DNA from: an uncultured bacterium | GTDB lineage: Bacteria; Verrucomicrobiota; Verrucomicrobiia; CAIQCK01 | Assembly (NCBI GenBank): GCA_903870275.1 | Contig: CAIQCK010000016.1 | Span: forward strand, 20,756 to 84,755 | Length of the DNA: 64,000 bases | Direction: 5' to 3' | Part shown: positions 16,227-23,816 of the stretch, piece after piece | Numbering within the stretch: position 1 is the stretch's first letter | Layout: every line of letters starts with the position of its first letter | The notes under the pieces: model-generated | The model's database searches: none | What the model saw: the letters and a program-made list of their open reading frames with translations, nothing else | What the model was told of the DNA's origin: nothing | Program-made: the position numbers and the translations under genes

Positions 16227-18497
16227 ATGAACGATAACCATTTACAACTCGAAAGGCCGACCGCGACGACCACGCGACCACCGGTTGCCGGCGCGCTGAA
16301 CGCTCCTATCGCGTGCCCAAGAGAGTTGTCAGTGCGCGCGGGGGTTTCTACCGATTTGACACCGGCAGAGCGCGCGCAACATACCGGGAACTCGCAGGGC
16401 GAAGCGACTGACCGGCCTCTGATTTCTTCGGCTGCTCCCACGGACGATGCGCTGGATCGAGCGCACGAGCGCCAGACCAAGTTGAACCAATTTGCCGAGG
16501 CGTTGAAGCGGTTCCGCAACCCGAAACGCGCGGCACGCGAAGTCGGAGTGCCGCTGCTGTCGTTGCGGCGTTGGGAGGAACGATTCGCGAAGGAAGGCTT
16601 CACTGGCCTCGTGGACCGCTGCCGGAACTCCGGCCGCGAGAGTGTCGCGGAGAAACTGCGGCGGCTCTGCGGCGCGACCGCGTGGGAGCTTTGTCTCCAG
16701 GTGGTGCGCGCGCTGGCGCTCGATCTTGACGGCAGCGCGGGCGCGGCGTGGCGGAAGTTCGCGCGCTGCGGCGGCAAGATCGAGCAGCCGTTTGGCGGCT
16801 CCAAGATCGTTGTCAAAGTCACGCATCTGGACGCGCCGCAGGCGGTGAAGGATTACTTCACCAAGGTTGGCGAGGGGCGGCGCTCGAAACACTCGATTTC
16901 CAAGTCCCTCCTGAAACTCGTGAAACCATCCCCGATTCTCAACAACGCCCACCGCGGCCGGCGCACGCTGTCGCTCAAAGGCGCCTACACGCCGCGGAAG
17001 CTCGACATCCTTCCAGGCGATATTTTTTCATCCGACGACACGACGCCGATCTGGGCGTGGTGGGTGCCGTGGCCGAAGTCGGAGGAATACCCGTTCGGAT
17101 GCAAAGTGCTTCAAGGCCAGTTTCTGCCGGTGATTGACGTGGCCAGCCAGAACCCGCTGGCCTTCGCGCTGATCGCGCGCGAGAAATCGAGCTATCGCGC
17201 CGCGGACATCTGGGCGCTGTTCGGCTACGTCTTCGACAAGTTCGGCCTGCCGCGGCTCGGCGTGCAGTTCGAGCGCGGCTCGTGGGAGGCGACGCTGATC
17301 GCGGGCGCGAAGGTGATTTACCAAAACGGCGAGGTCAGCCAGACGCGCCGCGTCGGCGGACTGCGGATGCTGCCGACGAACATCACACCGTGGCATCTCG
17401 CGAAGCAGCCGGAGATGGAGGGATTCTCGAAGACGCTCCAGACCTGGACAAGCTACCTGCCGAAAAGCAAGAGCATCGAGGCGTTTCTCCACCGCAGCCA
17501 GAAACTGGAGGGAACGCTTTACGGATGCCTGGGTCGCGACCAGATGCGCCGGCCGTTTGAGCGGGCGAAGAAGATCTTCGAGGCGTGCAAGCGCAACGCC
17601 GAGGATGCGCGGCTGCATTTCTTCCGCGGCGACGAACTCGCGTCGAGACTCAGGGACCAGTTCGAGTTTTACGCGGGCGAGCGGATCGAGGGCGAAGTGT
17701 TTTGGGGTAAGCCGGGCGAGTTGTGGAACAACGGGCTGGCCGAGCACGGCGAGCTGCTGCGGATGCCGGAGGCCCAGCGGTATTTGTTCCGGCGCGACTG
17801 GAGCGTCTGCACGATCTCGCGCGGCTGGGTGAAGCCGTCGCGCACCGACGAGACGACCGGCCGCAAGGTCAGCTACTTCTACCAGAATCCAAATTTGTTT
17901 GCCGAGCGCGACGGGCAGGAAGTGATCGTCTATTTCGACCGGGAAGATTTCGAGTCGCCCGCGCAGATTCACAGCCTCGACGGCCGGCATCTCGGCAGCG
18001 CGGATTATTTCCAGCGCAAGGGCATGTTCCTCGACGGCGAGATGGACGGGCACGAGCTGCGGCGGCTCTACAACGGCGCGGTGATGACGATCTACGCGCA
18101 GATCGCGCCGCATTGCCCCAGCCGCCAGTTGCCGCCGGAGATCGCCGCCAGGCGCGCGGCGGCGTCAATCTCAAATCCCGAATCTCAAATTTCAAATCCC
18201 TTCGAAGCGCGCTGGCAGGACGGCCGCGGCGGCGCGGCGCGAATCGAATTTCAGCGTGACGCGGGTTCTTCATGCGCGCCGGAGATACTCGGCTCCGGCG
18301 GAAGCTCCTTGCCCGCGTCACGCCCACTTTCAACGCGGGGAGCGGCGCCGGCTGGTTCCACGGACGATTCTCGGCGTCCACAGGCACCGGCTTCCTTGGC
18401 CGTTCCCCGCGCCACTTTCGACCGCAATGCCGCGGCCGAACACATCGCCCGCCGCGAGGCCGAAGCCCGCGAGCGCGGCGAGTTGCTGGAAACGTAG
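16227..18497 (+). CDS. Mu-type phage transposase A
   Basis: The 756-residue protein carries the phage's transposition function. An N-terminal helix-turn-helix (AAREVGVPLLSLRRWEERFA) is followed by a DDE core: first Asp in GDIFSSDDTTPIW, then LPVIDVASQNPLAFALIARE, the region FERGSWEA where a catalytic Asp is expected but Glu is seen, and Glu in KQPEMEGFSKTLQ. A Mu-C-like beta domain follows (QEVIVYFDREDFESPAQIHS). Residues about 648-659 (ISNPESQISNPF) are translated heptad repeats. The tail ends in an Arg/Glu-rich helix, as in MuA where it contacts MuB. The B gene follows directly. Confidence 0.9.
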   Translation: MNDNHLQLERPTATTTRPPVAGALNAPIACPRELSVRAGVSTDLTPAERAQHTGNSQGEATDRPLISSAAPTDDALDRAHERQTKLNQFAEALKRFRNPKRAAREVGVPLLSLRRWEERFAKEGFTGLVDRCRNSGRESVAEKLRRLCGATAWELCLQVVRALALDLDGSAGAAWRKFARCGGKIEQPFGGSKIVVKVTHLDAPQAVKDYFTKVGEGRRSKHSISKSLLKLVKPSPILNNAHRGRRTLSLKGAYTPRKLDILPGDIFSSDDTTPIWAWWVPWPKSEEYPFGCKVLQGQFLPVIDVASQNPLAFALIAREKSSYRAADIWALFGYVFDKFGLPRLGVQFERGSWEATLIAGAKVIYQNGEVSQTRRVGGLRMLPTNITPWHLAKQPEMEGFSKTLQTWTSYLPKSKSIEAFLHRSQKLEGTLYGCLGRDQMRRPFERAKKIFEACKRNAEDARLHFFRGDELASRLRDQFEFYAGERIEGEVFWGKPGELWNNGLAEHGELLRMPEAQRYLFRRDWSVCTISRGWVKPSRTDETTGRKVSYFYQNPNLFAERDGQEVIVYFDREDFESPAQIHSLDGRHLGSADYFQRKGMFLDGEMDGHELRRLYNGAVMTIYAQIAPHCPSRQLPPEIAARRAAASISNPESQISNPFEARWQDGRGGAARIEFQRDAGSSCAPEILGSGGSSLPASRPLSTRGAAPAGSTDDSRRPQAPASLAVPRATFDRNAAAEHIARREAEARERGELLET
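18167..18201. repeat. Heptanucleotide repeat, AATCTCA family, in transposase A
   Basis: Five tandem units AATCTCA, AATCCCG, AATCTCA, AATTTCA and AATCCCT lie in the C-terminal part of the transposase gene. The same family recurs at 42755 and 43133. Confidence 0.75.
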
Positions 18498-18530
18498 AAA
18501 CAGAAGTCAACCGCACCAAAGGCTACCACG

Positions 18531-19532
18531 ATGAATACCGAACCCGAAACCACGGCGGCGGAGGCGCAGCGCAAGGAACTGGTTTCCTTGGCGCAGACCA
18601 TCCGCGACTACCAGAAGAAACGCGAGTGGAGCGATACGCAACTCGCCAAGAAATACGGCGGCGTCGGCTCCACGAAAACCTTCATCCGCATCCTCAACGG
18701 CGACCTGAAGGAACTCGACCTTGAACGCTGGCTGCTCGAATACCGCACGGTCGTGAACCTCATTGCCGCCGAGGCTGGCGCGCACTCGCAGGATGAGGAA
18801 ATCTTCGACGACCTCTCAACGTGCACCCGGTTGCGGCTGGCGTTCCTGGATGTGATGAACGTCCACGGCAACAACCGGCTGATTATTTGCGAAGGCGCCA
18901 GCGGCAGCGGCAAAAGCAAGGCCGGGGAAAAACTGGCGGCCAAGTATGGCCGTCGCGTTCTACACGGCGAGGCCGATGGCACCTGGCGGAGCGAGAACAC
19001 GATGCTCGGCGGCCTGCTGCGATTGGTCGGCATGAAAGCATTCCCATCGGGCACCAATGCGCGCAAGGAGATGCTCATCGCCGAACTGAACGCCCGGCGC
19101 GTGTGCATCGGCACCGATGAAGCCCATCATCTCGGCCCGGCGTCGCTGAACATGTTCAAAACGCTCATCAACCAAACGCCCGGCGAGTTCATCTTCTATG
19201 GCCTCGGCACGCTGATGCGGCGGCTCGAAACAACCGCCTACTACGAGTGTCTCCAATTGGTCCGCAACCGGCTCGCCGCGCGCATTAACTTCGACGCGCT
19301 CAGCGTGAACGACGTGGAGATGCTCGTCAACCGCCGTCTCGGCTGGAAGAACGGCAAGGGAGCGCTGGCTGCCAAGATTCTGGTGTTGGATGGCAAAGGT
19401 CCGGCGCAACGGCTCGGCCATCTGGCGTTCGTGGACGCCGTTTGCCGCGAGGCGCGCAAGCAAGCGTCCGGCGAGGAAGTCACAGCGGAACAATTCGAGC
19501 AAGCCGTCACCAAAGTGGAGAAAGCGCGATGA
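18531..19532 (+). CDS. Mu B-like transposition ATPase
   Basis: The 333-residue AAA+ protein has an N-terminal DNA-binding region (YQKKREWSDTQLAKKYGG), Walker A in CEGASGSGKSKAG and Walker B in CIGTDEAHHLG. In Mu, B binds target DNA in an ATP-dependent manner, delivers it to A and gives target immunity. The gene directly follows transposase A. Its stop overlaps the next start by ATGA. Confidence 0.9.
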   Translation: MNTEPETTAAEAQRKELVSLAQTIRDYQKKREWSDTQLAKKYGGVGSTKTFIRILNGDLKELDLERWLLEYRTVVNLIAAEAGAHSQDEEIFDDLSTCTRLRLAFLDVMNVHGNNRLIICEGASGSGKSKAGEKLAAKYGRRVLHGEADGTWRSENTMLGGLLRLVGMKAFPSGTNARKEMLIAELNARRVCIGTDEAHHLGPASLNMFKTLINQTPGEFIFYGLGTLMRRLETTAYYECLQLVRNRLAARINFDALSVNDVEMLVNRRLGWKNGKGALAAKILVLDGKGPAQRLGHLAFVDAVCREARKQASGEEVTAEQFEQAVTKVEKAR

Positions 19533-19888
19533 ACACCGCCATTCAATCACTTCTCCCCGGCGCCGGCTGCGTTGCCGCCGGATTCGTATTCGCCTGGCTG
19601 GCGATGCGGTTGTGGAGCCTGCTGCATCCAACCAAGCCGGCAACTCGGCAGTTTCCTAATGACAAGACCACAGCCGCCGCCGCGCAGATGGTTGCGGCGG
19701 CTCACAACATCCAGGACCGAATCCATGAAGCCGAAGTAAATAGCGCAGAGATCAGCGAAGAGGAACTGACTCAACTCGCACGCGGGATGGAACACCTCAG
19801 CCGCGCGTCTAAAGCACTGGCTTTGCATGGCCTGCGAACGCACTCCGGCCAACATGCCGTCTCAACCCAACACTCCGTTACTCCATAA
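19529..19888 (+). CDS. Small membrane protein
   Basis: The 119-residue product has one N-terminal membrane segment (AGCVAAGFVFAWLAMRLWSL), then a helical region (EISEEELTQLARGMEHLSRA). Its final residues (STQHSVTP) are read from a degenerate run of ACTCC repeats at about 19865-19900. It is coupled to the B gene by ATGA. Function unknown. Confidence 0.6.
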   Translation: MNTAIQSLLPGAGCVAAGFVFAWLAMRLWSLLHPTKPATRQFPNDKTTAAAAQMVAAAHNIQDRIHEAEVNSAEISEEELTQLARGMEHLSRASKALALHGLRTHSGQHAVSTQHSVTP

Positions 19889-19920
19889 CTCCAAAACTCC
19901 AACTGAGAGGAAAGCTACCT

Positions 19921-20514
19921 ATGGCAAAGAAACAGACCGAAACGAAATCCACCACAGTCCCCGTCCCGACGATCACGTCTCGCGATGAGATGGTCAACGG
20001 CGTCGGTCAGATGCGCGAGTGGACCATCCGCAAGAACCAACTCGAAGCCAACCGCGCCAAGGCCGTTAAAGACGCCGAGGAAAAATTCGCCGCCGGCATT
20101 GATGAGGCCGTCCAACAGATCAATGCCTGGCACGAAGGCGTGAAGGCATGGAGTGTGGATAACCGCAAAGAGTTCGACGGGCACGAGTTCATCGAGACCG
20201 TCCACGGCAAAGTCAAACTCTACCTCGGCGCCTGGGGCACGAAGTTGATGCCGAAGTTCACCTGGGAGAAGGTGGTCAAGATCGTCAAGTCATTCGGCCT
20301 CGACAACGTCCTGCTGCGGACGCCCGATCCTGAGCCGGACAAAGAGGCGATGCTCGCCTACCGCAACGAGCCGATCCCGAATCCGAAGAACCCGAAAGCG
20401 CCGCTGATGCTGGAGCAGCTCGGCGTCACCTGCGAGCGCGGCGAGTTCTTCGAGGTGGAGCTGAAGATCGAAACCGTCGAAGCCCCAACCGAAGCGGCCA
20501 AGGAGGCGGCGTGA
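19921..20514 (+). CDS. Gam-like host-nuclease inhibitor
   Basis: The 197-residue protein matches the Mu Gam family in its coiled-coil N-terminal half (MREWTIRKNQLEANRAKAVK), the central FIETVHGKVKLYLGAWGTKL and the C-terminal FGLDNVLLRTPDPEPDKEAM. Gam binds DNA ends and protects them from exonucleases such as RecBCD; eukaryotic Ku is a distant relative. Its place shortly after A and B is as in Mu. Confidence 0.85.
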   Translation: MAKKQTETKSTTVPVPTITSRDEMVNGVGQMREWTIRKNQLEANRAKAVKDAEEKFAAGIDEAVQQINAWHEGVKAWSVDNRKEFDGHEFIETVHGKVKLYLGAWGTKLMPKFTWEKVVKIVKSFGLDNVLLRTPDPEPDKEAMLAYRNEPIPNPKNPKAPLMLEQLGVTCERGEFFEVELKIETVEAPTEAAKEAA

Positions 20515-20747
20515 AACGGATATTTCATTTGTGGGAGGTTGAAGCCGAGGTAAACGGCGAACAGCTTTGCGGCGGCTATTTGATCATCGCTGGATCGGCG
20601 GAAGTCGCGGCAAAACGAGTCCGCGCTTTGATCCGAAAACAGAAGCACTCCGGCCGCGTCGGGTTCACCAAAATCAAGATCCGTGGAACGATGGATTACA
20701 TCCCCGCGATCTCGAAACCCTACTGGCAAATTAAGGAGGTGGCGTGA
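20511..20747 (+). CDS. Small hypothetical protein
   Basis: A 78-residue protein (FHLWEVEAEVNGEQLCGGYL, then AAKRVRALIRKQKHSGRVGF) joined to Gam and to the next gene by ATGA/GTGA-type overlaps. It is mixed alpha/beta by eye. No family recognised. Confidence 0.6.
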   Translation: MKRIFHLWEVEAEVNGEQLCGGYLIIAGSAEVAAKRVRALIRKQKHSGRVGFTKIKIRGTMDYIPAISKPYWQIKEVA

Positions 20748-21112
20748 TCTCGCGGCGAACATTCTTCACCGGGGCGGTTGGCGCGGTGGGATTGACGGCG
20801 GCAGCGCTGCGTTGTCTTCGCGGATTCGACCCGGCGATTCCCGGCAGCGATGGCACTATCGTCACGGCTGCTGTTTGGAACAAAGGCAAAGCCATCATCG
20901 TTGGCCAGCCGGTTATCTGCGGCGTCGTGTCCCGCAAACCAATCTCCAACATTCCCGCTGGCGCTCGCGTCCGGCTGCGGATGCGCGCAAAGGATTGTGT
21001 TCGCGCCTTTGTTCGCACCGCCCACGGCACTGAGGAATGGATTGTCTTGGACAAGGGCAATCATTGGGAACTCGGGTGGAAGGTTGGCGGCAACGGAAAG
21101 GAGGCGGCATGA
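20744..21112 (+). CDS. Tat-signal secreted protein of unknown function
   Basis: The 122-residue protein starts MISRRTFFTGAVGAVGLTAA, a twin-arginine signal (SRRTFF) with a hydrophobic stretch, so it may be exported folded. The mature part (GQPVICGVVSRKPISNIPAG) looks like a small beta domain. It is coupled on both sides within the run of early genes. A Tat substrate in an early phage region is unusual, and its role is unknown. Confidence 0.6.
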   Translation: MISRRTFFTGAVGAVGLTAAALRCLRGFDPAIPGSDGTIVTAAVWNKGKAIIVGQPVICGVVSRKPISNIPAGARVRLRMRAKDCVRAFVRTAHGTEEWIVLDKGNHWELGWKVGGNGKEAA

Positions 21113-21315
21113 AACTCGACGATGTTCAGCGGTTTCGTATTCGCCTTGCCTACGACCACGCCGCTGCGGTTATGCGACAGGTGAAGTTGCAGACGCTGGA
21201 CCGCAACGGATGCCGCAATCTCAAATACTTTGAGGATGCTGTCCTGCGTCTCGAATGCGTTCTGATGTCTGCGGAGCAGGCGAAAGCTGAATCTGATGCA
21301 AAGGAGGCGGCATGA
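21109..21315 (+). CDS. Small hypothetical protein
   Basis: A 68-residue helical protein (FRIRLAYDHAAAVMRQVKLQ, then FEDAVLRLECVLMSAEQAKA). The start at 21109 is set by the ATGA overlap with the Tat-signal gene and the AAAGGAGG just upstream. No family recognised. Confidence 0.55.
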   Translation: MKLDDVQRFRIRLAYDHAAAVMRQVKLQTLDRNGCRNLKYFEDAVLRLECVLMSAEQAKAESDAKEAA

Positions 21316-21860
21316 AGAGAAGCCAGAAGCCAGAAGCCAGAAGCCGACAAACCGACAGCGCCGAGAAATACCGCATCGGCAAGCGCACCGGCCAGGGCCG
21401 TTGGCAAATCAAGCAAGGGCGTGGATCGTGGCGCGTTGTTCACCAATGCATCACGTTGGCAGAAGCGGCCAAGTGGTTGACAGATCGCGGCGTTGATATT
21501 CGCCTGGTGCCAGTAATCCAGGATTTTCCGTGGAAGATGCTCGGCAAATACGTCGCGGAACAATCCACCGAAGCCAAAACCGGTGGCGCGAGAACTCAGG
21601 CCGAGATAGATGCCGAGATTGCCGTGCTCCAGGATTACAAGCTCCGCGTCGCGCCGGGAACATTCACCGACAACCGCGCCTGCATCGAAGCTCAAATCCA
21701 AGTGCTCCGAGAGGGCTTGGACAACGATGCAATCTATGACCGATGGCCGGATGAGGAGCGCGACTGCGAGACACGGATGAACGCGAGCGACGCGATGGAC
21801 TGGATGAACGGGGACAAGAACGAGGCTCCGTCGGGCGGATGGAAGGAGTTGTTGCAGTGA
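21312..21860 (+). CDS. Hypothetical phage protein with repeat-derived N-terminus
   Basis: The 182-residue protein opens with MKRSQKPEARSRQ, encoded by four GAAGCCA units at 21319-21346. The rest has KRTGQGRWQIKQGRGSWRVV and LAEAAKWLTDRGVDIRLVPV. The folded part probably begins near residue 20, so the repeats have extended the start. It is coupled by GTGA to the next gene. Function unknown. Confidence 0.55.
   Translation: MKRSQKPEARSRQTDSAEKYRIGKRTGQGRWQIKQGRGSWRVVHQCITLAEAAKWLTDRGVDIRLVPVIQDFPWKMLGKYVAEQSTEAKTGGARTQAEIDAEIAVLQDYKLRVAPGTFTDNRACIEAQIQVLREGLDNDAIYDRWPDEERDCETRMNASDAMDWMNGDKNEAPSGGWKELLQ
21319..21346. repeat. Heptanucleotide repeat GAAGCCA, four units
   Basis: GAAGCCA occurs three times exactly, followed by GAAGCCG, directly after the start codon of the host gene. 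This is the least degenerate run in the window and may be the youngest. Confidence 0.85.
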
Positions 21861-22516
21861 TCATCCCCGCCACCATGTTTGCCAGCAGCGCGCCGCCGCC
21901 CGCGCCCGCGCGTCCGCGCCGGCCGTTCACGCCGCCGTCGCAGAACGGGCCGCTCGACAACGCCGACAAGGCCGCGCTGTGCATCAAGGCGCGCGAGGCG
22001 TTCGAGCACGTCCACGGCCGGCAGCCGACGAGTCAGGCGGAGTTGGACGCCTGGCGGCACGAGGAGCAATATCGCGCCACCGGTCACACGTCGCTGCTGT
22101 CGGCAACGAAGAAGGACTTTTGCGTGATCATGGCGCACTGGTTGGACCTGCTCGGCCAGCCGGCGGAGGCGCTCAACTGGATGCTGCGCGCGTTGACCGA
22201 AGCGCACCGGTTGGCGATGTGGAAACTCAAACGCGTCTGCGCCGAGAAAAACTTCCGCATGGAATACGTCTCCACCGTCGCGCGGCGCATCTGGAAAGTG
22301 GGAATCGAAGACCTCACGCCCAAGCAGCTTTGGGGACTGAAGTTCGAGATGGAGAAACGGCCGGCCATGCCGCCCGTCGCCGAGCAGATGGCGAAGTATC
22401 AGGCGGCAATGAGGGCGGGCGGCAGGGAAGTGGGCAGTGGACAGTGGACAGTGGATAGTCAGCCGGAAACTCACTGCGGAAACACCGAGGACGCAGAGGC
22501 CAAAAATCCGTTTTGA
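21857..22516 (+). CDS. Early phage protein, weakly GemA-like position
   Basis: The 219-residue protein starts at GTG 21857 (GGAAGGAG upstream, GTGA overlap). After a Pro-rich start it has ATGHTSLLSATKKDFCVIMA and LTPKQLWGLKFEMEKR. The latter pattern and the gene's place after Gam faintly recall GemA/gp16 of Mu, but I am not sure. The C-terminal tail (REVGSGQWTVDS, then a Glu-rich end) is translated repeat sequence: GTGGACA heptads and then a CACCGAGGACGCAGAGG unit. Confidence 0.55.
   Translation: MIIPATMFASSAPPPAPARPRRPFTPPSQNGPLDNADKAALCIKAREAFEHVHGRQPTSQAELDAWRHEEQYRATGHTSLLSATKKDFCVIMAHWLDLLGQPAEALNWMLRALTEAHRLAMWKLKRVCAEKNFRMEYVSTVARRIWKVGIEDLTPKQLWGLKFEMEKRPAMPPVAEQMAKYQAAMRAGGREVGSGQWTVDSQPETHCGNTEDAEAKNPF
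22430..22457. repeat. Heptanucleotide repeat GTGGACA, four units
   Basis: GTGGGCA, GTGGACA, GTGGACA and GTGGATA encode part of the C-terminal tail of the gene. A CACCGAGGACGCAGAGG motif follows at about 22483-22499, a different repeat word related to the run at 24065-24092. Confidence 0.75.
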
Positions 22517-22519
22517 ATC

Positions 22520-22807
22520 ATGAAAACGCTCTTCGATTCCAACACCACGCTGGTAAGCCGCCAGATGTTTCGCGGGGCGCGTTCTTTGCTCAAGGCCCGG
22601 CTGCGGACGATAAACCCAATCCTGCGGCTCGATCCAAGCCTGCACATTATTTGCTCGCCGGTAGTGGGTCTGATGGAAGCCCAAGCCATCACGCATGATG
22701 CCACAGACCACGCCGCCCGCATCGGCTCTCAAGAGTTTGTTCAAGTGGTCGCGCGGCCTCATCCACACTGGCTGCTGATCGGCCACGGCAGCTTTCAAAA
22801 GTCATGA
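22520..22807 (+). CDS. Hypothetical protein with MKTLFDS start
   Basis: The 95-residue product begins MKTLFDSNTTLVSRQMFRGA and continues with a hydrophobic middle (LHIICSPVVGLMEAQA). The next gene begins with the same MKTLFDSxTT but then differs. No family recognised. Confidence 0.5.
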   Translation: MKTLFDSNTTLVSRQMFRGARSLLKARLRTINPILRLDPSLHIICSPVVGLMEAQAITHDATDHAARIGSQEFVQVVARPHPHWLLIGHGSFQKS

Positions 22808-22995
22808 AGACGCTCTTCGATTCCAGAACCACACGGGGCCGCGCGCCGTTCCGCTGCAAGTGGCCGGGATGCAACCAGCGCGCCAACGGCACATTCACTG
22901 ACACGAGCGCGGGCGAGCCGTATCGCGTCCAGGTCTGCCGAACCCACAGAGGCTTAATCCAAAATGGGGGGGGCAACAGCTTCGGCTTGTTTTGA
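22804..22995 (+). CDS. Small zinc-finger-like protein with MKTLFDS start
   Basis: The 63-residue protein shares its first ten codons with the preceding gene, then has FRCKWPGCNQRANGTF and VQVCRTHRG, a Cys-x4-Cys...Cys-x2-His pattern suited to zinc binding. It may bind nucleic acid. It overlaps the preceding gene by ATGA. Confidence 0.55.
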   Translation: MKTLFDSRTTRGRAPFRCKWPGCNQRANGTFTDTSAGEPYRVQVCRTHRGLIQNGGGNSFGLF

Positions 22996-22998
22996 ATT

Positions 22999-23361
22999 AT
23001 GAAGCCCGTTGATTACCGAAACGCGACCTTCGCCGACATCAAGGCGATCCTGGTGGACCTGCGCCTGGAAGTTTACGACGCGCTCAAGCGCCACGGCCCT
23101 TGCACCACAAAGCAACTGGCCGTTGCGATGCGACCCCACGATCCGTTGTTCATTCTCGATGTCCGCCCGCGCGTCACAGAGCTTTGCCAACACGGCCTCG
23201 CGGTGCTTGTCGATGATAGCGATTCACTGCCCACTGACCACTGCCCACTGCCAACTTCCTCTGGTGGCGTCTATCGCGCTTCGTCCGAGTTTGAAGCCCG
23301 CGGGTTGTTTGAAGCCGCCAAACGGCTAGCTCTCCAGGAACAGTTGTTGATGAAAGTCTAA
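22999..23361 (+). CDS. Winged-helix-like protein with repeat insert
   Basis: The 120-residue protein has EVYDALKRHGPCTTKQLAVA and RVTELCQHGLAVLVD, the pattern of a winged helix that may bind DNA. An insert DSLPTDHCPLPTSSG follows, encoded by CCACTGC heptads at 23224-23251, and then a helical tail. The insert falls where the wing would be, between strand and helix. Function unknown. Confidence 0.6.
   Translation: MKPVDYRNATFADIKAILVDLRLEVYDALKRHGPCTTKQLAVAMRPHDPLFILDVRPRVTELCQHGLAVLVDDSDSLPTDHCPLPTSSGGVYRASSEFEARGLFEAAKRLALQEQLLMKV
23224..23251. repeat. Heptanucleotide repeat CCACTGC in coding sequence
   Basis: Units TCACTGC, CCACTGA, CCACTGC and CCACTGC encode LPTDHCPLP inside a winged-helix-like gene. 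Confidence 0.75.
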
Positions 23362-23366
23362 AAACC

Positions 23367-23816
23367 ATGCCGACAAAACCAGAGGCCAAAAGTCAGAAGC
23401 CAGAGGTCAACAACGACCACCGCGTAATCGGCAGCCGCGCGATCGTGCGGATTCCTCCGGGCGCGAAGTCCGCGCCGGCGCCGTTGGAGATCATGCCGCT
23501 GTTCGCGCTGCCGCGGTGGGAAGCGCGCGGCGACAATCTCTACGCCGCGGTGGTCAGGCCGTGGCCGGCGTGGGTTCCGGTGGACGCGCAGTTGCTAAAG
23601 GCGGTCAACAAGCCGCGCAAGACGTTCCTGCGGTTGCTGACCGCGGGCATCATCAAGTCGCGCCGGCCGACGCCGCACACGCGCGAGGTCGAGGTGGAAT
23701 CGCTTGTGGCCTACATGAAGGATTGCGAGGACCCGGAATATTGGAACCGCGCCGAGCAGTGGCCGGACGGCCGCAAGATGACGCGGCTGGCGCGGTTTCG
23801 GGAGGCGATAGGATGA
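23367..23816 (+). CDS. Hypothetical phage protein
   Basis: The 149-residue product begins with MPTKPEAKSQKPEVNND, written largely by CCAGAGG-type heptads at 23379-23413. A folded part follows with RWEARGDNLYAAVVRPWPAW and AVNKPRKTFLRLLTAGIIKS, suggesting a small DNA-binding helical domain. It is coupled by ATGA to the lysozyme-like gene. Confidence 0.55.
   Translation: MPTKPEAKSQKPEVNNDHRVIGSRAIVRIPPGAKSAPAPLEIMPLFALPRWEARGDNLYAAVVRPWPAWVPVDAQLLKAVNKPRKTFLRLLTAGIIKSRRPTPHTREVEVESLVAYMKDCEDPEYWNRAEQWPDGRKMTRLARFREAIG
23379..23413. repeat. Heptanucleotide repeat, CCAGAGG family
   Basis: Five units, CCAGAGG, CCAAAAG, TCAGAAG, CCAGAGG and TCAACAA, directly follow the start of the gene at 23367. 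Confidence 0.7.
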
